From the NCBI GenBank assembly GCA_002973575.1, contig PVEQ01000009.1, forward strand, positions 1 to 64,000: a DNA stretch of 64,000 bases, in the 5' to 3' direction. This DNA is from Sediminibacterium magnilacihabitans. GTDB taxonomy: Bacteria; Bacteroidota; Bacteroidia; Chitinophagales; Chitinophagaceae. Each line of letters begins with the position of its first letter. Position 1 is the stretch's first letter. Positions 44,882 through 53,093 of this stretch are shown here, in pieces. The position numbers and the translations under genes are program-made. Below the pieces are notes generated by a model. It saw nothing but the letters and a program-made list of their open reading frames with translations. It did not search any database and had not been told where the DNA came from.

Positions 44882-46811
44882 ATACTTCGAGTTTACCGTA
44901 TTTGCGCAATTCATATTCTTTGGTGAGTAAAAAGATCAGGGGTGTTACCAGCAATATATGTGTTGATGAAGTGAGTACGCCGCCGATCATGGGCAGCACA
45001 ATGGGTTTCATTACATCTGTGCCCACGCCTGTAGCCCATATTACCGGCACCAGTCCGAACAGCGATACACAAACCGTCATGAGTTTGGGCCGGAGACGTT
45101 TGGCGGCGCCTATGATCACATACGCTGTCAGATCGGCCCGCGTAATAGATTCACTGCTGTTACCTTTAGCTTTGATTAACTGGTTCATGGCATCGTTCAG
45201 GTAGATGACCATCACAATTCCTGTTTCCACTGCAATGCCAAACAACGCGATGAACCCTACTGCAACAGCAACGGAGAGATGAACCTGGTAGAGGTATATG
45301 GCATAAGCGCCACCTATCAGTGCAAAAGGAACTGTAATCAGGCTGAGGAATGCTTCGCGGATAGAATGAAAAGCAAAATAGAGTGAAAGAAAAATCACCA
45401 CCAGTACAATCGGGGCGATCCATAATAATGTTCGCTGGCCCCGGATCAGGTTCTCGTACTGTCCGCTCCATTCCAGGAAATACCCTTCGGGAAGGATATC
45501 TTTTGATGCATTGATCTTTTGGATGGCTTCCTGTACGGTGCTGCCCAGGTCTCGCTCGCGTACATTGAACAGCACGGCGCCCCGGAGCAACGCATTTTCC
45601 GAACTGATCATGGGCGGCCCTTCCTCCAATGCCACATCCGCTACTTCACCTAATGCTACAGTGCCGGACGATGGACTCATCAACGGTATGCGCCTGATGC
45701 GTTCGAGGCTGTTGCGGTAATCCTGCGCCAGCCTTACGCTGATGTTGAATCGCTTTCTCCCCTCAATGGTCTGCGCAACAGGCGCTCCGCCAATGGCCGA
45801 TTCCACCGTTTGGTTCACATCATCTACATTCAGTCCGTACCGGCTCAACGCTTCGCGGTTTATATGTATGTTGAGGTACTTGCCTCCTGTAATGGGCTCC
45901 ACATACAGGTCCTGGATACCCGGCGTTCCTTCCAATACTTTTTTTACCCGTTCACTTACCGAAGAGATCGTATCCAGTTTTTGTCCGAATACTTTGATAC
46001 CCACATCAGTGCGGATACCGGTAGACAACATATTGATGCGGTTGATGATGGGTTGCGTCCACCCGTTCACCACACCAGGGATCTGCAACTTGTTATCCAA
46101 TTCATGGATGATATCTTTTTTAGTAATGCCTTTACGCCATGCCGTTTTTGGTTTGAGCACAATGATGGTCTCTATCATGCTGATGGGAGAGTTATCTGTA
46201 GCAGTACTGGCCCTTCCTGCTTTACCTAATACTTTACCTACTTCCGGAACCGATTTGATCAGTTTGTCCTGCACCTGCAAAATGCGTTTGATCTCCGTGT
46301 TGCTCACATCGGGCAATGTAACCGGCATGAACAGGATGCTTTGTTCATCGAGCGGTGGCATGAATTCAGAACCAAGACTTTTAAGCAGGGGAATGGTAAT
46401 AATCAATGCAATGATATTGATGGCAATAGTGGTTTTACGCCACTTCAACACCCAACGAATGATGGGCGTATAAATCTTTTCCAGCAAGCGGTTCACCGGG
46501 TTCTTGTGCTCCGGCCTGAACCTGCCCTTCATGAAAAAAGAGATCAGCACCGGCGCCAATGTGATCACCAATAATGCATCAACGATCATGATGAAGGTCT
46601 TGGTGAAAGCCAGCGGATGGAATAGTTTGCCTTCCTGTCCTGTGAGCATGAATACAGGAAGAAAAGAAGTGATGATGATAACCGTAGCAAAGAAAACACC
46701 CCGGCTTACCTGCTTGCTGCTTTGTTCAATGGTAGCCATCCTTTCTTCTTCGCTGATCCAGCTTTCTTTTTTCCTGAATGGGTTGAATCGTTGTTTCATG
46801 ATGGAGTACAT
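44865..46811 (-). CDS. Heavy-metal RND pump, C-terminal half (split CusA/CzcA-like)
   Basis: 648 residues holding helices 5-12 and the second periplasmic loop of a heavy-metal RND pump. It opens with MYSIMKQRFNPFRKKES, an Arg/Lys-rich cytoplasmic stretch, then EERMATIEQSSKQVSRGVFFATVIIITSFLPVF, where the family's TM5 begins (given here as landmarks, positions about 23-55). Its ATG overlaps the stop of the N-terminal half (TAATG). No conserved segment seems lost at the break, which falls in a cytoplasmic loop, so the halves could assemble into a working pump. Confidence 0.88.
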   Translation of the reverse strand: MYSIMKQRFNPFRKKESWISEEERMATIEQSSKQVSRGVFFATVIIITSFLPVFMLTGQEGKLFHPLAFTKTFIMIVDALLVITLAPVLISFFMKGRFRPEHKNPVNRLLEKIYTPIIRWVLKWRKTTIAINIIALIITIPLLKSLGSEFMPPLDEQSILFMPVTLPDVSNTEIKRILQVQDKLIKSVPEVGKVLGKAGRASTATDNSPISMIETIIVLKPKTAWRKGITKKDIIHELDNKLQIPGVVNGWTQPIINRINMLSTGIRTDVGIKVFGQKLDTISSVSERVKKVLEGTPGIQDLYVEPITGGKYLNIHINREALSRYGLNVDDVNQTVESAIGGAPVAQTIEGRKRFNISVRLAQDYRNSLERIRRIPLMSPSSGTVALGEVADVALEEGPPMISSENALLRGAVLFNVRERDLGSTVQEAIQKINASKDILPEGYFLEWSGQYENLIRGQRTLLWIAPIVLVVIFLSLYFAFHSIREAFLSLITVPFALIGGAYAIYLYQVHLSVAVAVGFIALFGIAVETGIVMVIYLNDAMNQLIKAKGNSSESITRADLTAYVIIGAAKRLRPKLMTVCVSLFGLVPVIWATGVGTDVMKPIVLPMIGGVLTSSTHILLVTPLIFLLTKEYELRKYGKLEVYATNH

Positions 46812-48103
46812 TAAGATTGTGCAGATGATTGTTTTTGCCAGGCTTCGTATTTCTCTGCCAGGTGTTTATAAGCGTTTTCACTCATGATGATGCCGTTATC
46901 CACGATCACGCCGATAGCGAGTGCAATACCGGTGAGCGACATGATATTGGAACTGATACCAAAAGCATTGAGCAGGATAAAACTGGCGGCCAGTGTAATG
47001 GGTATCTGTATGATGATGCTGAGCGCACTCCTCCAGTGGAACAGGAACACCAATACCACCAACGATACCACGATCATCTCTTCGATCAATGTTCGTTTTA
47101 CACTGTCTACCGATTCTTTGATCAGTTCTCCGCGATCGTAAATGATATCGAACTTCACACCCGGTGGCAGGCCTTTGGCAACCTCTTTCATTTTCGCTTT
47201 CACTTTATCGATCACCGCCGCGGCATTCTCTCCGTATCGCATCACCACAATACCGCCTACCCGTTCTCCTTCTCCATTCTGATCGAAAATACCCAGCCGG
47301 CTTTCACCGGTCATTTGAACCGAGGCCAGGTCAGATACACGTACCGGTATACCGTTCTGATTAGCAATAGCCAGGTTCTCTATTTCCTGGGTGGAACGCA
47401 GGTAGCCATCTGCTTTAATGATATAACCCATATCGCTCATCTCGAATTTTCTTCCCCCGCTCTCGTTGTTGTTCGATTTAACGGCATTGATCACATCTGA
47501 AATGCGCAGTTTGTAATAGAGGAGCTTATCGGGGTTAACCGTTACCTGGTATTGCTTTTGGAAGCCGCCGAAAGAAGCGATTTCGCTAACGCCCGATACA
47601 TTCTGCAACGCAAATTTTACATACCAGTCCTGCAACGCACGTTGCTCGCCCAGGTCTATACCAGGCGCATCAAGCGTGTACCAGAGCACATGTCCCACGC
47701 CTGTTCCATCGGGGCCTAGTTGTGGTGTTACGCCCTGCGGCAGGGAGCGGCTTACGGTGCTGAGTCTTTCCAGTACCCGCTCACGCGCCCAGTAGATGTC
47801 TGCATTGTCTTCGAAGATCACATAGATAAAACTCATGCCGAACATGGAACTCGCGCGCACATATTTGATGCGTGGCAATCCCTGCAAGTTGGTTACCAAT
47901 GGATAGGTAACCTGGTCTTCGATCAGTTGCGGCGCCCGGCCCATCCATTCGGTGAAAACGATCACCTGGTTTTCAGACAGGTCGGGAATGGCATCGATGG
48001 GATTTTTCTTCACGGAAAAATAGCCCCATACAAACAAACCGGCCGAGAGCAACAGCACAATAAAGCGGTTGCGCAAACTCCATTCAATGATTCGATGTAC
48101 CAT
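46811..48103 (-). CDS. Heavy-metal RND pump, N-terminal half (split CusA/CzcA-like)
   Basis: 430 residues: TM1, the first periplasmic porter loop and TM2-TM4 of a CusA/CzcA-type pump. The family start (IIEWSLRNRFIVLL) and landmarks such as YPLVTNLQGLPRIKYVRASS are present. TM4 carries the proton-relay D402 and E409 (GVIVD, then SENAYKH), seven residues apart as in E. coli CusA (405 and 412). It ends in a hydrophilic tail (AEKYEAWQKQSSAQS) right after TM4. A normal CusA is about 1040-1050 residues; the two halves sum to 1078. Confidence 0.88.
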   Translation of the reverse strand: MVHRIIEWSLRNRFIVLLLSAGLFVWGYFSVKKNPIDAIPDLSENQVIVFTEWMGRAPQLIEDQVTYPLVTNLQGLPRIKYVRASSMFGMSFIYVIFEDNADIYWARERVLERLSTVSRSLPQGVTPQLGPDGTGVGHVLWYTLDAPGIDLGEQRALQDWYVKFALQNVSGVSEIASFGGFQKQYQVTVNPDKLLYYKLRISDVINAVKSNNNESGGRKFEMSDMGYIIKADGYLRSTQEIENLAIANQNGIPVRVSDLASVQMTGESRLGIFDQNGEGERVGGIVVMRYGENAAAVIDKVKAKMKEVAKGLPPGVKFDIIYDRGELIKESVDSVKRTLIEEMIVVSLVVLVFLFHWRSALSIIIQIPITLAASFILLNAFGISSNIMSLTGIALAIGVIVDNGIIMSENAYKHLAEKYEAWQKQSSAQS

Positions 48104-48141
48104 AGCGTTAGCTTAAAGTTTTTGAAACTTCATCCTTAGGT

Positions 48142-48333
48142 CGTCATCCTGAGCGAGCGCAGCGAGTCGAAGCACGTCATCCTGAGCGAGCGCAGCGAGT
48201 CGAAGCACGTCATCCTGAGCGAGCGCAGCGAGTCGAAGGAGCTGCTGAACACTCGGTCAGATCCCTCGACTGCGCTCGGGATGACGACGCAAGGGTGCTC
48301 GGGATGACGACGCAAAATGCGCTCGGGATGACG
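48142..48333. repeat. Dispersed palindromic repeat, copy 6, with 33-base tandem
   Basis: Three head-to-tail copies of a 33-base unit (CGTCATCCTGAGCGAGCGCA then GCGAGTCGAAGCA, the third ending AAGGA) start at 48142, 48175 and 48208. They are followed by a core with TGAACACTCGGTCAGATCCC and three right-hand GCTCGGGATGAC words. It separates the HMA protein gene from the split pump genes and could interrupt or fine-tune read-through. Confidence 0.88.
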
Positions 48334-48343
48334 GAAGAAAATT

Positions 48344-48694
48344 TTACTTACTCTTCTTACTGGTCTTCTTACGATCGTACTGGCAACAGTCGGGCAGTTG
48401 ATTGTACGATTTATCGTCCGCTGTAAACTTCTCTGTATCGTATCCAACATCTGCAATCTTTTTCTGAATTGCATCCATGCTCACTTTGGAAGCATCATAG
48501 GTTACCGACATGATCTTGGTGTCTTTGTTCCAGCTGGCCTTACTAACGCCATCTACAGCCGCCGCTTTATCGATGCGCTTTTTGCACATCTCGCAATTGC
48601 CATACACTTTAAAGGTTTCTGTTTTAGACTGGGCGAATGCCGCCATAGCGAATACGCTGAACGCTGCTGCGAGCAGTACTTTGATCTTTTTCAT
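48344..48694 (-). CDS. Secreted heavy-metal-associated (HMA) domain protein
   Basis: 116 residues: signal peptide (about 1-22), one HMA fold (about 25-92) with the metal site GNC34-E-M-C37, then a Lys-rich tail with a Cys-Cys pair (PDCCQYDRKK). The domain resembles MerP/CopZ-type metal carriers placed in the periplasm. It lies upstream of the pump genes across the repeat and downstream of the HYC_CC_PP gene, so it likely carries metal to the adaptors. Confidence 0.92.
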   Translation of the reverse strand: MKKIKVLLAAAFSVFAMAAFAQSKTETFKVYGNCEMCKKRIDKAAAVDGVSKASWNKDTKIMSVTYDASKVSMDAIQKKIADVGYDTEKFTADDKSYNQLPDCCQYDRKKTSKKSK

Positions 48695-48740
48695 GTTTAT
48701 CGTTTTAATAAATAAGGAATAATGTATTGATTGATTTGAT

Positions 48741-48843
48741 CGTCATCCCGAGCGCATTTTGCGTCGTCGTCCCGAGCGCAGCCGAGGGATCTGACCGAGT
48801 GTTCAGCAGCTCCTTCGACTCGCTGCGCTCGCTCAGGATGACG
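48741..48843. repeat. Dispersed palindromic repeat, copy 7
   Basis: CGTCATCCCGAGCGC, a CGTCGTCCCGAGCGCAGCC word, GAGGGATCTGACCGAGTG, TTCAGCAGCTCCTTCGACTC and the end GCTCAGGATGACG. It lies between the HMA and HYC_CC_PP genes. Confidence 0.85.
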
Positions 48844-48902
48844 ACTGCAAATGCCTATAGCCGGGCATGTAGTAATGCCTGGCTCTAATAACCATTACGA
48901 AA

Positions 48903-49304
48903 TCAAATTCTGAAATTGCTGTTCAGCAAATAGATGGGCTGAACAATGCCTCGGGGAGGGGCATGGGAAACAGGGTAAGCAACCACTGCGCTGAACAAAT
49001 GTTCAGCAGGTTGAAAAGTCCATTGTACCGGCAATGCAACGCTGGCGGCTTGCAATGCTGTATAAGCTTGCTCTGCCAGCTTCTGGTCGTTGACCTGTGT
49101 TAGTTTCTTTTGCTCGTCGCGGCAGCAGTTGTTTTTCTTACCGGCCTTCTTCTTCATGCCGCAGGAAGAGCATTTGTCCAACTGCGAATGATGCCAGATA
49201 CCCGCTTCCACCAGCTTGCCCATGCAGTAATGCAACTGCACGGTGGCTCCGGAAGCAGAAACCAGGTAGAAAACAGATACTATGGCTACGATGAGCTTTT
49301 TCAC
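48903..49304 (-). CDS. HYC_CC_PP family Cys/His-rich protein
   Basis: 133 residues started by GTG at 49304. A short membrane or signal stretch (about 3-20) leads to the family's landmarks: HYCMGK (about 25-30), CSSCGMKKK (about 45-53) and NNCCRDE (about 58-64). The C-terminus has a Pro-Pro pair (SHAPPRGI). Such proteins are found beside copper and heavy-metal efflux genes in Bacteroidota and may bind metal at the envelope; function is not established. It heads the metal locus on this strand. Confidence 0.88.
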   Translation of the reverse strand: MKKLIVAIVSVFYLVSASGATVQLHYCMGKLVEAGIWHHSQLDKCSSCGMKKKAGKKNNCCRDEQKKLTQVNDQKLAEQAYTALQAASVALPVQWTFQPAEHLFSAVVAYPVSHAPPRGIVQPIYLLNSNFRI

Positions 49305-49382
49305 AAGACAAAGCTATCACTATTTTTTACAATTGGTATGTCAATCCTTTTATAAAATTTCCGTCCGGGTTTATATAATAAG

Positions 49383-49408
49383 TCGGGCCCGGTAAATGCC
49401 GGGCCCGA
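49383..49408 (-). terminator. Hairpin after the DUF4097 operon
   Basis: A 10-base GC-rich stem (TCGGGCCCGG with its complement) on a 6-base loop, 27 bases beyond the stop of the last DUF4097 gene. On the minus strand it is followed by CTTATTATATAAA, only moderately rich in U, so terminator strength is uncertain. Confidence 0.55.
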
Positions 49409-49434
49409 TCTGATAGATATAACATGAGAGGCTG

Positions 49435-50262
49435 TTATTTGGCTTTCCTGATGTAGATATTGCCGTTCATATTCTTCATCATCACTTCCGGTCCGCCGCC
49501 ATTGATCTTTCCATATACCCATTCGTCCATACTGATCTTGTATAAGCCCGACTGGCTGCTCTTGTCTCGCTTGGGTTGGCTTTTATCGATGTCCATATCG
49601 AAATCGCTGTACACTTCACCTTGGTCTGATTTCACTTTGAAGTTGGCCTTGGTACTGGCAGGGAAGGTAACATCTACATTTCCATTGAGTGTTGTGAAAG
49701 CCATCGGCGCCTTGCCTTCTACTGAATTGAATGTAACCGTCACAGCGCCATTCACCGTATTGGCCACCACATTGCCCGAAACGTTGGTCATTTTGATGCT
49801 CCCGTTCACATTACTGATCTCCATTTCTCCTTTCAGGTTGCTCACTTCTATATTGCCATTGTTTACGGTAGACAATTTCAGTGTTACATCCTGCGGGATC
49901 TTCAGTTCATAATTCAGCGTACGCATAGGGTTATCGGATTCAATACGCACAGTGTTGTTATCTTCTTTTGCTTTCACTTCAAAACCATTGCCAAGGGGTA
50001 TCTTTTTCATTCCCGCCCCTTTCTCACTTCCTTCCTTTTCTTTCCTGCTCTTCGATTCAGGCGTCACATCAATAATCACTTCTTTGCCTGTGTAGCCTGT
50101 GATTTTGATAGATCCGCTCACCTGGTTCAGTTTTAATGTATAGGGTTTGCCGGGATTGCTCAATGGTACCGTCAGTTGTTCTTTTGCATCGGACTGTGCA
50201 AAGAGATGTGTGCCGGTAGCCAACAGCATCATTCCCAATACCGCTACTTTCATCTTTTTCAT
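49435..50262 (-). CDS. DUF4097-type secreted beta-repeat protein (second copy)
   Basis: 275 residues from the ATG at 50262 (MKKMKVAVLGMMLL), the start that gives a signal peptide; the 12 codons before it overlap the preceding gene. The mature part is a right-handed beta structure with repeated turns of the type NGNIEVSNLKGEMEISNVNG, typical of DUF4097 (putative adhesin) proteins. It resembles the gene upstream, so the pair arose by duplication. Envelope location is likely; role unknown. Last gene of the sigma-factor operon. Confidence 0.85.
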   Translation of the reverse strand: MKKMKVAVLGMMLLATGTHLFAQSDAKEQLTVPLSNPGKPYTLKLNQVSGSIKITGYTGKEVIIDVTPESKSRKEKEGSEKGAGMKKIPLGNGFEVKAKEDNNTVRIESDNPMRTLNYELKIPQDVTLKLSTVNNGNIEVSNLKGEMEISNVNGSIKMTNVSGNVVANTVNGAVTVTFNSVEGKAPMAFTTLNGNVDVTFPASTKANFKVKSDQGEVYSDFDMDIDKSQPKRDKSSQSGLYKISMDEWVYGKINGGGPEVMMKNMNGNIYIRKAK

Positions 50263-50272
50263 ACCTGTTTGT

Positions 50273-51142
50273 TTAAGATTGCTTTTTAATATAAACATTA
50301 CCGTTTAATGTTTCAAATTTGAATAGTGCTCCTCCCGAACCAATGCGGATGGAAGAGCGTTTGTTTAGTTTATACACCGTTCCGTTTCCGCGATGTTCTT
50401 CATTACGGCTTACACTGGCCGGCAATACTGTATTATCGAAATCGGTGTAGAAATCACCATGCATGCTTTTGAATTGCAGATCGCCTGAGAAACCGGGCTG
50501 ATAATTTACTTTGATATTACCGTTGATCGTATTATAGGTAGAAGCTGCCATAGGATTCGAAGCGTACCCCACTTCCACATCGCCATTAACTGTTCCCGCC
50601 ACCGTGGTTCCTTTCACATGTATGAGCTGAACGCCACCATTGACATTGTGCACTTTCAGTTTATTTCCCGCAATATCTTTCACTGTAACTTCTCCCTGGT
50701 TAACAGTAGACACATCGAGGTTCATCTGCATGGGTACTTTTATGGTGAAGTTGACATTGTAATGGTAGTCGATACGATGGTATCCGTTATTATTCCGCCA
50801 GCGGTCGGGCCTTGAGTCGAACGGACTGGTAATGTATACCACAACACTATCACCCACTTGCTCGAACCCCAGTTTGAATTCTTTTTTTCCTTCTTCCAGT
50901 GTTTCTTTATCATCTGCGCTGATCACCTGGTCTGCTTCTATTTGTACCTGGTTGCCTGCATAGCCTTCCACTTTCACAGAGCCGTTGACGTTGTAAACCG
51001 CCAGCACCGCCGGAGTATTTCCTTGCTGAACCGGGAAGCTCTTGCTGATATGCGTTTTTTCTTTGAGGTCCTGTGCTGCAGCCGGCTGCACCAGGCATAA
51101 GAGTAGCGCTCCTTGTACAAAGGATGTCCATTTTGTTTTCAT
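50273..51142 (-). CDS. DUF4097-type secreted beta-repeat protein (first copy)
   Basis: 289 residues with a signal peptide (about 1-23). Strand-turn repeats such as GSVKVEGYAGNQVQIEA and KVHNVNGGVQLIHVKG continue through the whole protein, matching DUF4097. It lies 18 bases downstream of the HEAT-repeat gene and 10 bases upstream of its paralogue. Such proteins often sit beside ECF sigma/anti-sigma pairs in Bacteroidota; whether they sense, signal or act as adhesins is not known. Confidence 0.87.
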   Translation of the reverse strand: MKTKWTSFVQGALLLCLVQPAAAQDLKEKTHISKSFPVQQGNTPAVLAVYNVNGSVKVEGYAGNQVQIEADQVISADDKETLEEGKKEFKLGFEQVGDSVVVYITSPFDSRPDRWRNNNGYHRIDYHYNVNFTIKVPMQMNLDVSTVNQGEVTVKDIAGNKLKVHNVNGGVQLIHVKGTTVAGTVNGDVEVGYASNPMAASTYNTINGNIKVNYQPGFSGDLQFKSMHGDFYTDFDNTVLPASVSRNEEHRGNGTVYKLNKRSSIRIGSGGALFKFETLNGNVYIKKQS

Positions 51143-51160
51143 ATATAGGGTTTGAATCGT

Positions 51161-51868
51161 TTAACTGAGCTTGAGCAGGCTCTGTTGTATTTTGTTTTTA
51201 ATGGCTTCGTTGGTATCTTCTTTGTGCAATAGCTTCTGCAATGGCTTCACAGAACGCTTTTCCTGTAATTTCACCATCACATCGGCCAGCGCCGATTGCA
51301 CCAATGGCGATTCCTGCTGAACGATAGACTGTACCAATCCTTCCCGTACAAAAGGATCCACTGCCAGGTTCGCCAATGCTTCCAGCGTGATAAGCCGCAC
51401 ATTTACATTGGGATCGTTGTTGAGTGTGGTGAGCAATGCTTCGGCTACTTTATGATCTACTTTTTTGGCTTCATTCACATACTCTACTGCACGCATGCGC
51501 TCTGAAGCCGATGGATTCTCAAGCAAAGAGAGTGTCATCATGTTGCGCATCTCCTGCATCTGTTTCGACAATTGGCTGATCTGTTCATTGTTGCCGCTGA
51601 AGCTGCGATGCGTGATGTATCCTATACCAAATGCCAGCAACACCAGGGCTATGCCATAACCCAATTGCAAGCGCGGTTGTATATGCCAAAGATCTTTGAG
51701 GCGTTGCAAGAATGCATGTAATCGCCGGGGCTTCTCACGCAGCGAAGCTTTGTAATTATCGAGCATGGCATCGAAATCTGGGCGCATGCCCGCTGGCGCT
51801 TCCGGTGCAGGCACTTCACCCATCAGGTTCCACAATTGTTCGTTTTCTTTATCGTAATTAGATTTCAT
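51161..51868 (-). CDS. HEAT-repeat membrane protein, likely anti-sigma factor
   Basis: 235 residues from the ATG at 51868, overlapping the sigma gene by 4 bases. The cytoplasmic N-terminus (about 1-70) lacks the zinc-finger motif of classical anti-sigma factors, then one membrane helix at about 74-92 and a C-terminal part of HEAT-like helices (about 125-235, for example NDPNVNVRLITLEALANLA). The position directly after an ECF sigma gene makes anti-sigma function likely, with the HEAT part in the periplasm as sensor. This is inference from order and topology. Confidence 0.75.
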   Translation of the reverse strand: MKSNYDKENEQLWNLMGEVPAPEAPAGMRPDFDAMLDNYKASLREKPRRLHAFLQRLKDLWHIQPRLQLGYGIALVLLAFGIGYITHRSFSGNNEQISQLSKQMQEMRNMMTLSLLENPSASERMRAVEYVNEAKKVDHKVAEALLTTLNNDPNVNVRLITLEALANLAVDPFVREGLVQSIVQQESPLVQSALADVMVKLQEKRSVKPLQKLLHKEDTNEAIKNKIQQSLLKLS

Positions 51869-52440
51869 GCACAATTTTTTTCGGTTGATACTTTCAAATA
51901 ATGTTCTCTCAACTGGTTCAATGCCCTGAACACCCTTACTTTCACCGCCCCTTCCGTAATATGCAGCAAATGGGCGATCTCGCTGTATTTCAACTCCTGG
52001 TAACGACAGAGGATCAGTAATTCCCGGTCCTGCCCGTTCAACTGGTCCATCGCCATCGCCAATGCCTGGAGTTCCTGTTTCTTTTCTATCCGTTCATCGG
52101 CCAGGACGCCGCCTACCAGGTCTTGCTGCATCTCATCTGCCAGATATGTATGTACACCTTTGCGTTTCACTTCCCGGTGGTGGTCGCGTAATACATTCCT
52201 GGCGATATGATACATCCAGGTAACAAAGGGCCCCGATCCGGTAAATGTGTGGCGCGACTTCAGCATCTTGAAAAAAACGGTCTGCACCAGGTCCTTGCTC
52301 TGTTCACCCTGCCGCAGCATCTGTACGAAAAAGCTGTAGAGCGCACGGTGGTGCCTTTCAAAGAGCAGGCCCATTTTGTCCAGGTCGCCCTCTTTCACCT
52401 TGAACATCAGTGCGTTATCTGTCAATGTAATCGTACTCAA
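51865..52440 (-). CDS. ECF-type RNA polymerase sigma factor
   Basis: 191 residues from TTG at 52440; an ATG 33 bases inside would cut into region 2. Sigma region 2 covers about 10-85 (LFERHHRALYSFF, FVTWMYHIARNVLRDH) and region 4 about 125-180 (LNGQDRELLILCRYQELKYSEIAHLLHITEGAVKV as landmarks, where the HTH is). It directs RNA polymerase to an unknown set of promoters, including perhaps its own operon. First gene of the unit with the HEAT membrane protein and the two DUF4097 genes. Confidence 0.93.
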   Translation of the reverse strand: MSTITLTDNALMFKVKEGDLDKMGLLFERHHRALYSFFVQMLRQGEQSKDLVQTVFFKMLKSRHTFTGSGPFVTWMYHIARNVLRDHHREVKRKGVHTYLADEMQQDLVGGVLADERIEKKQELQALAMAMDQLNGQDRELLILCRYQELKYSEIAHLLHITEGAVKVRVFRALNQLREHYLKVSTEKNCA

Positions 52441-52574
52441 GCTGTTGGCGGTTGTGTTGATTGCTAGTATAAACCCAAGTTAACGGAAAAGGTTACAGGA
52501 TTTCTAAGGTTTAGTATAGAGGGCCGCTGTTACTACCTTATTTGTTGTCTTTAAAGTACTTCGAAATATTAAAA

Positions 52575-52820
52575 ATGAAAGCCGCAGATATAAATATTCA
52601 TTTGATTGACAGCTATTTCGGTTTACTGAAAAACCTGAATAGTGATGCCAAACTAGAGTTGATCACCCGACTGTCCGATTCCATGAAAATGTCCAAAAAA
52701 GTAAAGGGCAAGTCACTAAAATCACTTTATGGAGCATTCTTATCCGAACAGTCCGCCGACGAATTGATTGATGATATCAAAAAAGCAAGGACGTTTACAC
52801 GCAAAAGAGCAGAATGGTGA
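52575..52820 (+). CDS. Putative antitoxin of a VapBC-like pair
   Basis: 81 residues from the ATG at 52575 (MKAADINIHLIDSYF). Mostly helical with a charged C-terminus (DDIKKARTFTRKRAEW), the plan of small antitoxins placed before PIN-domain toxins in Bacteroidota. The stop overlaps the vapC remnant by 7 bases. The frame is intact although the toxin is broken, as expected if only the toxin was free to decay. Family name not recognised. Confidence 0.65.
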   Translation: MKAADINIHLIDSYFGLLKNLNSDAKLELITRLSDSMKMSKKVKGKSLKSLYGAFLSEQSADELIDDIKKARTFTRKRAEW

Positions 52821-52960
52821 AGAAATGCCTCTTAGACACCAATATCTGCATTTACTTTCTGAAAGGGCAATTTGATTTAGACGAAAAGATTGAAACGGTA
52901 GGCATTGAGAATTGTTTTGTTTCAGAATTGTATCGGAAGACTGGACTTCCTAAAGCGTAA
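52814..52960 (+). pseudogene. vapC PIN-domain toxin, truncated
   Basis: 48 codons: the start MVKKCLLDTNICIYFLKG is the classical PIN opening with its first catalytic Asp (D8), and IENCFVSEL should lead into the second helix. It then runs out of frame and stops at 52958. In a neighbouring frame SEDWTS-stop (to 52953) looks like a normal VapC C-terminal end, so the middle, with the remaining acidic residues, seems deleted. Inactive toxin. Confidence 0.8.
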
Positions 52961-53053
52961 TACAGCCTTCAAGATAATTAGGGTATTACATAATATTATT
53001 TTTTAAATTGACCTGCTCTTTCCACTGCATTCACACAATTTCTTATAATCCCT

Positions 53054-53061
53054 TACCTTTG
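53054..53061 (+). promoter_or_regulatory. Promoter -7 element of tig
   Basis: TACCTTTG matches TAnnTTTG, 32 bases before the tig start codon. Confidence 0.65.
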
Positions 53062-53093
53062 CAGCCCAAATTTCAAGCATTAAAAACATCAAC

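Noticed and set aside
46800..46840. Programmed -1 frameshift fusing the two pump halves
   Set aside because: No X-XXY-YYZ slippery heptamer in the right phase lies before the stop; the A-rich stretch in the last codons does not fit. TAATG coupling is the simpler reading.
48142..48240. CRISPR-like array
   Set aside because: The 33-base units are directly adjacent with no spacers, and the same words occur singly elsewhere; no cas genes are present.
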